Assembly: GCA_947579665.1 (NCBI GenBank)
Contig: OX388341.1
Coordinates: forward strand, 4,154,001-4,218,000
Length of the DNA stretch: 64,000 nucleotides
DNA from: Sympetrum striolatum
Lineage: Eukaryota > Arthropoda > Insecta > Odonata > Libellulidae
Direction of reading: 5' to 3'
The position numbers were made by a program, and so were the translations under genes. Numbering within the stretch: position 1 is the stretch's first letter; every line of letters starts with the position of its first letter. Below are positions 24,931 through 35,421 of the stretch, piece by piece. The notes below the pieces were generated by a model. That model was not told the DNA's origin. It made no database searches and saw nothing but the letters and a program-made list of their open reading frames with translations.

Positions 24931-25025
24931 TATCTATATAGCTATATATATGAATGAATCCGGAGAAGCATCTATATATAATAGATAATAGATAGACGTT
25001 TCTCCGGATATACCTATATATATAT

Positions 25026-25485
25026 ACGAGTGCAATGTAGCTTGCATACTGCAAGCAGATCGGCAATATTATTTTTATTTCGGCATCATATCGGGACGGT
25101 CCTCAAAAGAAAAAAAAAAGGATTGAAAATATTCTTAAAATTCGCTTCAATTTTAGCGTCTGGCATCGACCCCGGGTCTTCCTGGTGAACTTACTAAGCG
25201 GCACAATAGAAGATCACTATATCTAACTTTGTGTGAAAATTCAAGCAGAAATATTTGCTACAACTGCTTCAAACGACGTTCTACTTTTCACGAATGTAAA
25301 TGGCTCTCTGGATTCGAACCAAGGACGATCGTGGGAATCAAGAACATTTGGGCCTTCTGGAATCGAACCCATGACACCGAGGTTCAAAGTCGGCTTTTTC
25401 CTGGAGGTTACACGACATGGCCAATACGTCGTAAAAATTTCAAGGCAGTGGCACTTGTGGAGCATGGTTAGAATTTTGATCCCCT
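25026..25485 (-). repeat. T-arm-box unit U19, internally deleted
   Basis: Only three boxes remain, near 25166 (TCGACCC), 25313 and 25362. The second monomer is joined directly to the sixth at about 25347 (CAAGAACATTTGGGCC). It has the alternative GATCCCCTA tail seen in U8. The deletion endpoints lie in AT-rich parts of two monomers, as expected of monomer-monomer recombination. Confidence 0.8.
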
Positions 25486-25511
25486 ATATATAACTTATGT
25501 ATCTATTATAT

Positions 25512-26517
25512 ACGAGTAAAATGTTGCTTGCATACTGCAAGCAGATCGACAACACTATTTTCATGTCGGCATCATATCGGGACGGCCATCAAAAGAAAAA
25601 AATGGATTGAAATTTTTCTTAAAATTCGCTGAAATTCCATCGTCTGGCATCGAACCCGGGTCTTTACTGTGAACTTACTATGCAGCACAATAGAACATCA
25701 CCATCTTTAACTATGTGTGAAAATTCAAGCAGAAATATGGGCTACAACTGCCCCAAAAGACGTTCTAATTTTAACGAATTTAAATGGCTCTCTGGATTCG
25801 AACCAAGGACGATCATGGAAATCTAAAATATGTTTCTGAAAGTTATTTATGATCTTTATCTATATGCCGAATTTGCAGTTTCTATATAATTGGCAAAGGT
25901 TTCAAAATAATTCCTAAAATTCGGATCAACTTCTGGTTGCAGAGACACCTGGTGTCGAACCCAGGACACATTGATAGCTGTGAATGCACTGTTTGATTTG
26001 TATGGACTTGATCTTTCTCTATGCAAAGTTTGAAGTCGATATCGTGCCGGGAAGTACCTAAAATTTGTTTCCGTTATCTCCGTAAGAAAAGCATTGGGAA
26101 GTGCAAATGGTCCTCTGGGATCGAACCAAGGACCATAAGCTAATATGTAAAATTCGATTATGAAATAAATTTATGATATCTATCGACGTGCCGAGTTTCA
26201 AGTTACCATCTTATCGGGAAAGGATCCAAAAAAAATCTTAAAAATCGCCGCAATGCATTTTAAACGGCCGATTTTTGCCCCGGCCTAGCATCGAACCAAG
26301 GACAATATTCGAAGATGTCTTTCCGATTTTCGTTGGCTATGCACAGCATTTAGCGGTCCCTCGAGTTTCAACTCTCTCCTTTTCCAGGAAGTGCCTCAAA
26401 AAAATTTTCGAAAATCCCCGCCATGTAATCTTATGGGGAAAATCGCGACTTTTGGGCCTTCTGGAATCGAACCCATGGCACCGAGGTTCAATGTCGGCTT
26501 TTTCGTGGAGGTTATAC
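25512..26517 (-). repeat. T-arm-box unit U20, truncated by a TIR element
   Basis: Boxes lie near 25648, 25797, 25957, 26119, 26288 and 26467. The last module stops after GTGGAGGTTATAC, where the 25-bp inverted repeat of the following element begins at 26518. The missing remainder of the unit is not found on the far side of that element (32662 onward). Confidence 0.85.
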
Positions 26518-27169
26518 CATAGAGTAACTATACTAGAGGGCTAACCTTATGGGACTAAATGATATGAGTTTTTTCATTCTTTTCCTCCTCGATAGATGCC
26601 CTCAGCGTAGTTCTTCTTCGCCCGGCCGCCAAGCCGGAGCTTATCTCTCGCAGCTGTGATTAGATTAAAACGATAAGAACACCGCCCAAAGCACAAGAAC
26701 GGCTCCTCCTCAAGTTAGCCGTTCTCCGATTCATTCGCGTCGATGCTTCCGCGGACACAAGTGGACGGTCAACCACGGCTCGCGAGCCTCATGCGTCTCT
26801 TTGGCCCCTTGAGTGTGGCTTTTCGTGATGACTGGTTTTCTTATTTATATTTTAATAATATACTTAACTACATAGTTTAAGTTGAAAACAACTGGCTTTC
26901 AAAATAAATTTTAACCGTTTTATTGTTGATATTTGGCTCTATTGACTAATAAGTTTGCCGACCACTGCCCTATAATCTTGCAACTGCTTGCTACTTACAT
27001 TTATTTAATTGACTTTTAATAACTGTTCACCGATTTATCATGGATGGTTGAAAAATCTTCTTAATTATTTACGATGATAATGACGAATATTCATTTTATT
27101 TCGAGTACAGAGTAGATGTTCTGGAAGATCGATAATGAATCCATAAAAACTGAATAATAGGGTAGAGTA

Positions 27170-27365
27170 CAGTAGAACCCCGTTTTTACGAACCTCAATT
27201 TCAAGAAAAGACACAGTTTTGCGAACCATTCCGCTAGTCCCGATCTTTGTACATCTAAAATTACCTCAGTTTTACGTTAAACCTCGATTTCATATTTTAC
27301 GAAGTGAGAAGCCGGTCCCTAAGAGTGAATGAACCCCGGTTTTACGAAGTATTTGAAATGGTATT
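27170..27365 (+). repeat. pogo/Tigger-like terminal and subterminal repeats
   Basis: CAGTAGAACCCCGTTTTTAC begins near 27172, and a related GAACCCCGGTTTTACGAAG recurs near 27331, with a weaker third variant between them (CCTCAGTTTTACG). CAGTAGAACCCCG-type ends are typical of pogo/Tigger transposons. No matching right terminus is visible. Confidence 0.5.
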
Positions 27366-27923
27366 GTCACACTGAGCTCAATACAACGGGATGATGATCG
27401 CCGTAAACAGGAGCAGCTGAACCCAGATCGTCAATGTTGGGAGGATCCTCAGTACATGTATTTTAGATGGGAAAATGTGGAAAAATCGAATATAAGTGTG
27501 GTGTTTTTTGACGTGCTTACGCTGTGGTAAAATTCCTGTGGATGATCATCCATGCATTCTTACGGATCGCAATGCTATCGCTGGTATCGTCATTCTATAT
27601 ATATTTACTTCCGTGTTTTGTCGTCGATGCCTAATTCGATGCGTAAACATTTGGCATTATGCAAATGTAAGAGCGAGTATTTAAAAGTCAATAAATTTCG
27701 TAAAAGGTACATACCAAAACACCTTAACAACATTTTAAAATTTAATGCACTCCACCTCTGCACATATTTGCGTCACCTCTAATGATGTTCCCCCCCTAGC
27801 GAGCGTGGACAGGCTGAAAAATATTGGTCTCCAAGCGAGGAAAAATTGCGCGTATTCAGTCAGAATCACTCTCTGAGCAAGGTGGCCTGTGTTATGATAT
27901 CCCGTGTGCCTATCAGTAAAATA

Positions 27924-28178
27924 ATGGATAAAACATCGCTGACCAAGAAAAAGAGGAAGTCCCTGAGCTTTGTCACCAATAGGTCAATTATCAAGGAAGT
28001 ACGTGATCGCGGGTAGACAAAAACAGAAATTTCTCGGAAGTATGGCATTTCTTTATCTATATTAGCAACAATCGTCATTTCTAGTGAAAAAAGTTTGAGC
28101 CACGCAAAGGCATCGTTAAAAACAAAGTACGTCTCATCGCACAGTAGGCTGGAATCGAAAAATGCTGGCCAAAAATAA
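27924..28178 (+). pseudogene. pogo-like transposase N-terminal fragment
   Basis: Starts at ATG 27924. The frame gives MDKTSLTKKKRKSLSFV and continues SIIKEVRDRG, then an in-frame TAG at 28014, then KTEISRKYGISLSILATI. This is the CENP-B/pogo helix-turn-helix pattern (KRKSLS, IIKEVE, KTEIAKKYGIPPSTLSTI in relatives). The frame ends at 28176-28178, far short of a complete transposase, and no DDE domain follows. It is therefore dead. It lies downstream of pogo-like termini in the same orientation. Confidence 0.65.
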
Positions 28179-28453
28179 GATAGTGGTTTTTTTGAATGCG
28201 GACTTGGAAACTTCGCATAGTCATGCTTAAATAAATTCTGCATATAGCTGCGAAATTATTATTGGTGGTTCCCACGCATTAAAATTCTACAGGGGGTCAA
28301 AGTTGACCAAATTTCACGTAAATTGCCGACCTTCGATTTTTCGCAAAATTCCTCAACTTCAAGCCAATCCTAAACCAAAATGAGCAAACTCATCGGGTAT
28401 ATGGGTATCATCAAATATGGGCCGGAGTTAGTTTTCAAAAGACTCTAGTTGTC

Positions 28454-28831
28454 TTACTTGTTAAGTCTCTCGTACACACGGCGAAGACTTCGAATGAGAG
28501 GGAGTTTGCCGTCCAGTCTGAAGTCATTGTTGATAAAATTATTTATTAAGGATTTCACGAGATGCAGTACGTCATATATACAGAAGATTTTACTGCCATT
28601 TATTTCAAAGAAAGGTTTCTCTATTGAAACTCCCATCTCTTTAATTGTCTTGGAGCAGTTGGAGCTGGCTTGATCAGATAAAGTACACCAAGGACGTAAC
28701 CCAATGGAAACTAGTTTTTCATTTATAAGGTAAAGAATGCTTCGTATTTGTCCGCTGTTGAGACCATGCTCCGAAATAAAATAGCCTACTGGCAATATCC
28801 AGTTCAGAGGAATGCCTCTTATCATGAACAC
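28454..28831 (-). pseudogene. P-element/THAP9-like transposase fragment
   Basis: This 125-codon frame begins MFMIRGIPLNWILPVGYFIS, includes LSDQASSNCSKTIKEMGVS, and then FCIYDVLHLVKSLINNF. In P and THAP9 transposases the corresponding words are RG.F..WKQPVAYF, VSDQGSNN....LGVT and YDPPHLLKSVRNN, so this is the middle of the RNase H-like catalytic domain. The N-terminal THAP domain and the C-terminal part are not recognisable and an in-frame stop lies just upstream. Within the 25-bp TIR element it is the best guide to superfamily. Confidence 0.7.
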
Positions 28832-30085
28832 CAGGTACTAGAAACGACTTTATGTTCCCGCCTTAGAACCAATTTATGTTTTCGCGAACGGCCGAGCGGT
28901 CCCTTTTTAGGACCACTGATTTTGAGAGACACTTTGTTTCAAATCAGCATATTATCACTTTCTTCGCTAAGAATGGGTAGATATTTTTCTCAGGCTCCTA
29001 GGATGACCCTCTAACCAAGGTAAAAGCTATGAATCACACTTGACATGTGGTATACATTCATTATCACTTTCGAAATTCGGCCCATCTCATCATGAATCTC
29101 TCTCCTGTGCATCTGAAATTTAAACAGTCCCAATGCTCTCTTATGCCTCACCCTACTCGTTTATGCTGGGCGTAAACACTCTTGAGTTTCCCTAACATCT
29201 TTGGTCTAAACAAGTGGTCAGCTCTTTTCCTCAGAAAAAAAAACAAAGATAACGATTAAACTCCTTTCAAATTCATCCTCTGGCTCATCGTCACTCAATT
29301 CAGATGAGTGTCTCCTCGGTTCGAAGTTCCACCAGCAAATAGATCAAGGGCTATACTAAACAAAAAAATACCTTTGTATATGTATTAAAATTATTTCATA
29401 GAATTATAATACAAAGTAAAATTTCCGAAACATCGTAAAACATATTCCCTGGGTAAATAATCATATAATTCTTCATTTGTGGGTCAGTTCCTGTAAAGTT
29501 AAAATATAATATAGACAATAAAAAAGAAGTACATATTGACATTGAGATGTTGTCTTGAATATACATGTAGTTTAATTAGACCATCATTAATAGCTTTCGA
29601 GTTATTTAACAAACTGGAGAGCTATATAATTTTCTTATTCTCGGCATTTAAATGCCTGGCCACTCAGAGATACATTTGGAATTTAAGGTCTCGAAAAGAC
29701 CTCGATTACATAGTGTGTGTGAAGAATGCCAAGGCATCTTTGATGAAAATTTACTCTCTTGGATAAAAAATTATATAATAGCTAATTCTTATACCATGAT
29801 GCCGATATTTTATTTATTCTTACTAAACTTATAAATTCGAAATAAAATGTAACTTTTCTAATGATACAAAATTATAGTTCAGGATAATTTTTTAAATTAA
29901 TAAATGTAGATTTAAAAAATAAACTTTTACATTTCGATTACGAAAATTGTATTAAATCATTTTTAGCCTTCGATATTTTTTCCAATTTTAGTTATTGCAA
30001 TTATTGGTTAACCTAAACACAAAGTTTCATACTATTGGCGTTTTTCTTTCAAAAGCTACGTTTAATTTGTTAAAAATTATGCATA
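28832..30085. other. Interior of the TIR element, no recognisable gene
   Basis: AT-rich sequence with only short, frame-broken open reading frames. It may include decayed parts of the P-like transposase on the minus strand, which extends toward higher coordinates, but I could not align it to domains. I see no repeats. Confidence 0.35.
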
Positions 30086-30240
30086 CACTATAAAGGGCCT
30101 TCTCGCACTTGGTACATATTGTGCGGCTCCTTCACTTTCCCTGTTTTACTTCTTTTGCTGCACACACAACAGCCCTTCTTTACCTCTGGTGATATCTCTA
30201 GTGGCTGACCGTTAAACTGACAGGCGTACCTGACAGTTTA
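30085..30240 (-). pseudogene. piggyBac-type Cys-rich C-terminal remnant
   Basis: The minus strand reads KKGCCVCSKRSKTGKVKEP and, after a frameshift, ICTKCEKALYSVC. Paired CxxC motifs with this spacing (CxxC...CxxC...C) are the cross-brace zinc finger found at the end of piggyBac transposases. No DDD domain is detectable upstream. It is a small fragment nested in the 25-bp TIR element and is distinct from the piggyBac copy at 34.3-36.9 kb. Confidence 0.5.
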
Positions 30241-32035
30241 ACAATGATTTTTTTAAATGGAAAATTATCAACTTAAAAGCGCATTTTGGTAAATACGGCA
30301 TACACGTGCTTACATCACAGATCTCGAGAGTTACAGATGACTTATATTTTTGAAATAAAATTTCATCTTCTTACTTTCCAAGCATTCTTTACATTTTTAA
30401 GTGGCATTTATTGAAATTTGTATACATAACGTCGGGATTCTAGCATCTATTACATTTTAAGGTTTGCAGCTGCTTATCGGCTGCAAATTCTTAATCAAAT
30501 CCGCAAGTATCATTTAGTTAACCTTTGCTGTCTGGGCTCCAACTACCAAATCCTAAGTACCGCTACTTCTATCCTATAAGGCGTCAAACTAACGATTTTT
30601 TCATAATAAGTTATTGCGCGGATTTCTGGAAATTTACCTGACGTACTTTTCGAGATTTTGCGTATCGAGAATCGGGATATTTTGGCATATGTTTACCTGT
30701 AATGTGGAATGTAAAGTTTCCGGGGATAAATGTATTGATGGATTAGCATATTTTCCCTTCGCCAGAGCATTCCGAAGTAACCCCAGATTAAATACTGCGG
30801 AGAAAAACCCCGATGTTCTTTGGGTGTGTTTTGTAATGTAATTTGTGATTTTCGAGAACGGAGATGAGTAGGCATCAGAGATACTGTAGCCTATGTTCAG
30901 TTTCGCCAGCGGACGAAAACGTTACACCAGAACTGCGATTGATCAAGGAAGTCCCAGCAATGTCATCGTTGAAGTTTTTCCCACAATAACATTTTCGTCA
31001 ATATTTTCTTCGTCAGTTCTTTCTTTTTCCAAGTGATAGTGAAAGAATCGTACTCCAGTATGCATCTGTTAATTATTTTCTCATCAAACCAGTTTTTGTG
31101 ACTATTGATTTTGCCTTGTTTTCATTTGTTTTCAGCCATGGTTGATCCATAGCTCAAACGTGCAGCATTTGTTATTTCTCCTCTTATCCCTGATCTATCT
31201 AAGGCACTTACTCTCAGGTCTTATTCTCACTAATCTAATCTTGAATGAAACTGATCCTATTGGAACCAAACCAGATGAGTCATTTTGTCTCAGAGACTTT
31301 TGAGCGTGAAATGTTGACGAGAGTGGATGCTGAGCGGTCGAGTCGCCATTGTAAGGCAATTGTTATCTTCTAGATAACAAAACGATGTACATAATTTTGT
31401 CGTACGATTGACCATGGCTCACCAACGCTAATGCTGGTTGCGACAAGAAAAATGAATAGTGGTAGAATCAAAGAGGGAAGCACTCCGGTCAGAAGAAGTT
31501 AGGAGTAGTATTGGCGATACGTAATCAATCGAAAGATCCTAATTCCCAAAAATCCCCTTTATCACATTATCAATGCAGTTAAAACCTTCGTAATTAGAAT
31601 ACAGCCTTATTACAATTCATCACATTGTATAGGGGTCATTTTTATACTGCGCATATAGTTTTCTGAGCTAAGTTACTTTTATAGCATGCGCTCCGAATTC
31701 TGCATTTGCGGACCCTGTCCAACCAAAGTTGTGAAAACGTTGATTTCAGCCTTCAAATTAAATGAGAAATACATCTTTTTATTCCAGAATAAAGAATGTA
31801 AGACATTTAAAGGATATTATTTTAATTAGAGATATAGATGACAGAAAACAGACATATTTAAATAATTCTTTAGAAAAACAATATTCCTCAGCGATTACTT
31901 ATTTATTATTTATTTACATATTTAAAACAACAATGTCGCGTTTTCGCAACTTCGGCCAAAAATATGTTAAGATACGTCACCAAAAACACTTTCGAAGATA
32001 CGACGCCATGACGACATCGTATAATAATAATACAA
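30241..32035. other. AT-rich interior with no supported gene
   Basis: I find no protein motif, RNA gene or tandem repeat here. Open frames of up to about 94 codons are present but have no recognisable features and low-complexity AT composition. Confidence 0.3.
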
Positions 32036-32189
32036 TGAAGTTATAAAGTAAAACACCGTAAACTTCCACACTATAGGATTTTATTTCTGACCGATTTCGG
32101 CGAAAATGCCATCATCAGGTGAAGCCGAAACCGGTCGGAAATAAAATCCCATAGTGTGGAAGTTTACGGTGTTTTACTTTGTAACTTCA
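32036..32189. repeat. 154-bp imperfect palindrome with ribozyme-like loop
   Basis: Left arm 32036-32101 and right arm 32124-32189 are reverse complements with few mismatches, around a 22-nt loop. On the minus strand the loop region reads CTGATGA, then GGC, a 6-nt loop, GCC, then GAAA and TCGGTC (32089-32118). This resembles a hammerhead ribozyme core with minimal stem III. Stem I is not supported in this copy. It looks like two head-to-head ends of a small retroelement. Confidence 0.6.
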
Positions 32190-32335
32190 GAATGTCCTTC
32201 CACGAAGTTCGGCCGAATACGATAGAATTTAATAATACGAAGGATTCATTTACTATATACGTTCTCATAAAGTACGTTCTCAGAAAACGTAGGGGATATA
32301 ATGAGACTCCCTTGTTATTGTTATTATCTATACGG

Positions 32336-32485
32336 CGAGGAAGATCAGGAAATTAGATTCTAGAACGAATCAATTCAAGAATTAATTCCATCCGCAAACG
32401 ACAAAAGTAACCGATAAGAGAAGGAGATTTCTTGCCACACACCGAAAGGCGGCTTTTAGGGCTCTTATGTAAACATAGACCCTTG
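32336..32485 (+). repeat. LINE 3' tail fragment
   Basis: The segment from TCTAGAACGAATCAATTC through TTGCCACACACCGAAAGGCGG to TGTAAACATAGAC aligns with the sequence immediately 3' of the CR1-like reverse transcriptase remnant at 50068-50232. It is therefore a 5'-truncated copy of the same LINE family, lying just inside the right terminus of the TIR element. Confidence 0.55.
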
Positions 32486-32661
32486 AATCCCCATTAAGTT
32501 GTCTTAAAAAGCCCGGATTGCAGCGCATGGATCTGACTTAAATGCCCGCGTCGGATGGAAGCAGGAGGAGCTGCGCTAACTGACGGCTGCTTCTGAACTA
32601 CGTCAAAAAAGCATAACACCTCGATGCATTGACGCGAGCCCTCTAGTATAGTTACTCTATG

Positions 32662-34301
32662 ATATTATTTACTTTGAAATGCATGAAAATTGAGGATAAC
32701 GTATGATTTTGTTTTATTATTACTTGTTCACCATTAAAACATAATAATGAATTAATTTATCAGTAATAAATATAATCACATTTCACCGAACCCGGAATTA
32801 AAGCATACACTCAAAAGCACAGTATTATAATGCTAATGCATGTGTTTCTTCTTTAAGGAAGATGGTAACAAGCATACACTCTGACACACCAATATTCATG
32901 TACGCATTAATATGAGGAATGCACAGCAATCTCGTAATAATGCTCCCACAGTTCCTCAAGGAAAATATTTCCTATGACTCTCTGTCAATCGATACACGTA
33001 TGTCTGCTCTCTCGTGTTTTTCCTTCCATATAACGACTCCTTCGACTTGGGCGCAGTCTTCATGAGTGTAATCCCATTTCACTGTGTGTGTCGAGAGGAG
33101 GCATTCGCTCATTAGCTCACAATGATGAGGATTCGGAAAGAGGTATCCGCTGACCCTCATTCGAAGGCACTAACGAAACCGACCGTTCCAAGCTGTCCAA
33201 ATAAACCCCCTCGAGTGAAAATCAAATAGGCAAGAAAAGTTCGTCAGGCTCTCGCTAGGCTGAGTGGCTGCATGGCAATCAATTCATGGATATTTATTAT
33301 TTCTGGGAAATCCCCTAAACACCACCGCGGAGAAGAAGCTCTCCCTAGAATCATTCCATACAATTTGAAGAAGCGATCTTTTTTCATTACCTCTTACAAT
33401 TCCTGTCGGTGAGATTCCTATATATGTAATTACGAAGTGTAATATCTTCTGTCTTAACATTTCGATCTGCGATAAGGCGTGACACTGAGTTGTTGTAAAG
33501 TGAATAAACAGGACAAATATTTAGACGCAAACAAATACTCATTGCGATATTTGTACTATAAAACTATCAATCAATCAGATCAATAAATAATAATCATATA
33601 AGTGTAGTAAATGAAACAAAACCACAACTATACAAGAACTAACTTTTACCATCTATTGTAACATAGACATGTGACGTTAAGTTAATGCAGTCAAATATTC
33701 AAGTCTATCCGTTACAATTTTTACATAAAGTCAACATCATTGACTAACTTCTTATATCTAAAATCATCTGATCATTATGTTTTCTTTCGAGTATAGAGAC
33801 TCTTATTTTAAATACCCTCTAATAATATGAATTATGAGTTATGAACAATTCCTCGAGATATCTCTAACAATCCTATCTCTGAGCCTTGCCGACAATTGTG
33901 GCAGGGGCGGGCGTATTTATTCAAGAAAAGCGAAGAGTTATCTCTCTAGACGAATCAATTTCAAGGGAACAAAGTGAGGCTCTCAACAGCGGGGGTAGGA
34001 AAAGATAATAACGAGGTTAGAAAACGAAAACAAGGGAAAGGATTCAATGGAAAGATGAGAATGGGATCAGCCTAATAAATTTTATCTTAAGTTGTAAATA
34101 ATCACGAAAATATTTTTCAAAATATACAAATTGTAATCAAAACATATTAAACTAAAACTTACAAACCTATTTAAACCTAAACTTTACTTTAACTTGAACT
34201 TAAGTAACCTACATATACCTGATTATAATGTGAAAATTGAAATTACAAACAATATATACATACTTAAATTATATACATGAAAATTCCAAAATACTGTACA
34301 A
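32662..34301. other. Intergenic, no supported feature
   Basis: AT-rich sequence with no recognised motif. The 62-codon minus-strand frame at 32972-33160 has more balanced composition than its surroundings but no recognisable domain. The segment begins immediately outside the 25-bp TIR. Confidence 0.3.
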
Positions 34302-34607
34302 TCACATATTTTTATGGTATTCCACAAAACAAGGTCTTAAAGTCCCGGTTCATCCGGACATTCTGGGTAGTTGGTGGTCACTCTTTTATCTATACCCTTC
34401 GAATAACAAACTCTACACCTTTTTTGTTTTTTTCTATTAACTAACTTATCAGTAATGAAACCTGGAAAATGACTAGAGCTAACATTACTAACGCTAGGAG
34501 GAAGAATAACACTATCTGGTAATAAAAAGGTAATTATCTCTGGTCTAAAATTGTACAAACTAAGTTTTTTGTACTATACCTCTTATCTACATACATACAT
34601 ACATAGA

Positions 34608-34647
34608 TGCTTCTCCGGATTCATTCATGTTTCCATATATATAGAGA
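34608..34647. repeat. Junction motif beside the solo insertion
   Basis: TACATACATA runs are followed by GATGCTTCTCCGGATTCA and TATATATAG before the GGATAC end of the solo unit. Because the motif travelled with the solo copy, it belongs to the mobile unit or its integration process and is not merely array filler. Confidence 0.75.
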
Positions 34648-35421
34648 GGATACTAATTCACAGGCTAAACCTCAAGTGTCATTGACTTATAATTTTTACG
34701 ACGTATTGGCCATAACGAGTAACCGCCAGAAAAAATGAGATTTGGATCCTTAGTGTCATGGATTCGATTCTAGAGGGCCCCAAAGTCTGATTTTTTCCAT
34801 TTAAATGCATTGCTTTGATTTTCGGAAATTAAAAAAAAAATACTTCCCGGATAGGTAGAGAATCAAAACTCTAGGAGCCTGTATATATAGGGTCAGGATC
34901 TATCAAAAATAGTTATTTCTTTTCAGGAAAATATCCTGGGTTCGATGCTAGGACGATGCAAAAATCTGCCATTTAAAATACATTGAGGTAGTTCTTCATT
35001 ATTTTTTTTGATGTAGTTATCAAATGAAAGGAAGTTCGTGCTTGGCTAGAAGATGTATGGTAAGAATTGGTTTAAGAAAAAAATGTAGATCAGACCGTAC
35101 TATTCCTGGGTTCAATGTCAGCGCACATTAACATTTCTCTCATAAGGAATATAAGGGAAAAGTAGGACGTCGTTTGAGGGAGTTGCAGCTAATATTTCTG
35201 CTTGAATTTTCACACATAGTTAGAGATGGTGATCTTCTATTGTGCTGAACAGTAAGTATCACCGGGGAGACCCGGGCTCGATGCCGGACGAATAAATTGC
35301 AGCAAATATTAAGAATATTTTCAATCCATTTTTTTTTTCTTTTGAGGACTCACTCTATATGATGCCGACTTAAAATTAGTGTTGTCGATGTGCTTGCAGT
35401 ATGCAAGCAACATTTTACTAG
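34648..35421 (+). mobile_element. Solo four-box T-arm element inserted in piggyBac
   Basis: Isolated copy of the array unit, short subfamily like U10. Boxes on the plus strand lie near 34761 (GGATTCGATTC), 34937, 35109 (GGTTCAATGTC) and 35276 (GGCTCGATGCC). It starts at GGATAC after junction motif and TA run. It ends with the stem GCTTGCA, loop GTA, TGCAAGC, then AACATTTTA and CTAG, followed by TATAG. Piggybac coding reads up to NSFIL on one side and resumes at YKKLSLYNFRPEII on the other. The insertion therefore postdates piggyBac and marks the element ends. The hairpin plus CTAG resembles Helitron 3' termini. No transposase is encoded. Confidence 0.85.

Larger units (their letters stand above)
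26518..32661. mobile_element. 6.1-kb element bounded by perfect 25-bp inverted repeats
   Basis: CATAGAGTAACTAT...GGGCT at 26518-26542 is the exact reverse complement of 32637-32661. The terminal CA dinucleotide and the P/THAP9-like transposase remnant inside suggest a P-superfamily element. The 8-bp flanks (GGTTATAC and ATATTATT) do not match, so no target-site duplication is visible. The left flank is T-arm array and the right flank is unrelated DNA. Inside are nested pogo-like, piggyBac-like and LINE-tail remnants. It could alternatively be a composite bounded by two solo termini. Confidence 0.6.

Noticed and set aside
1..26517. CRISPR-like array (regular repeats with spacers)
   Set aside because: The spacing is regular, but the intervals are homologous monomers and not unique spacers, the box is only about 11-25 bp, and the genome is eukaryotic.
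1..26517. Genuine tRNA gene cluster
   Set aside because: Only the T-arm part is tRNA-like. I cannot find acceptor stems, D-arms, anticodon stems or A-boxes at the right distance from the boxes.
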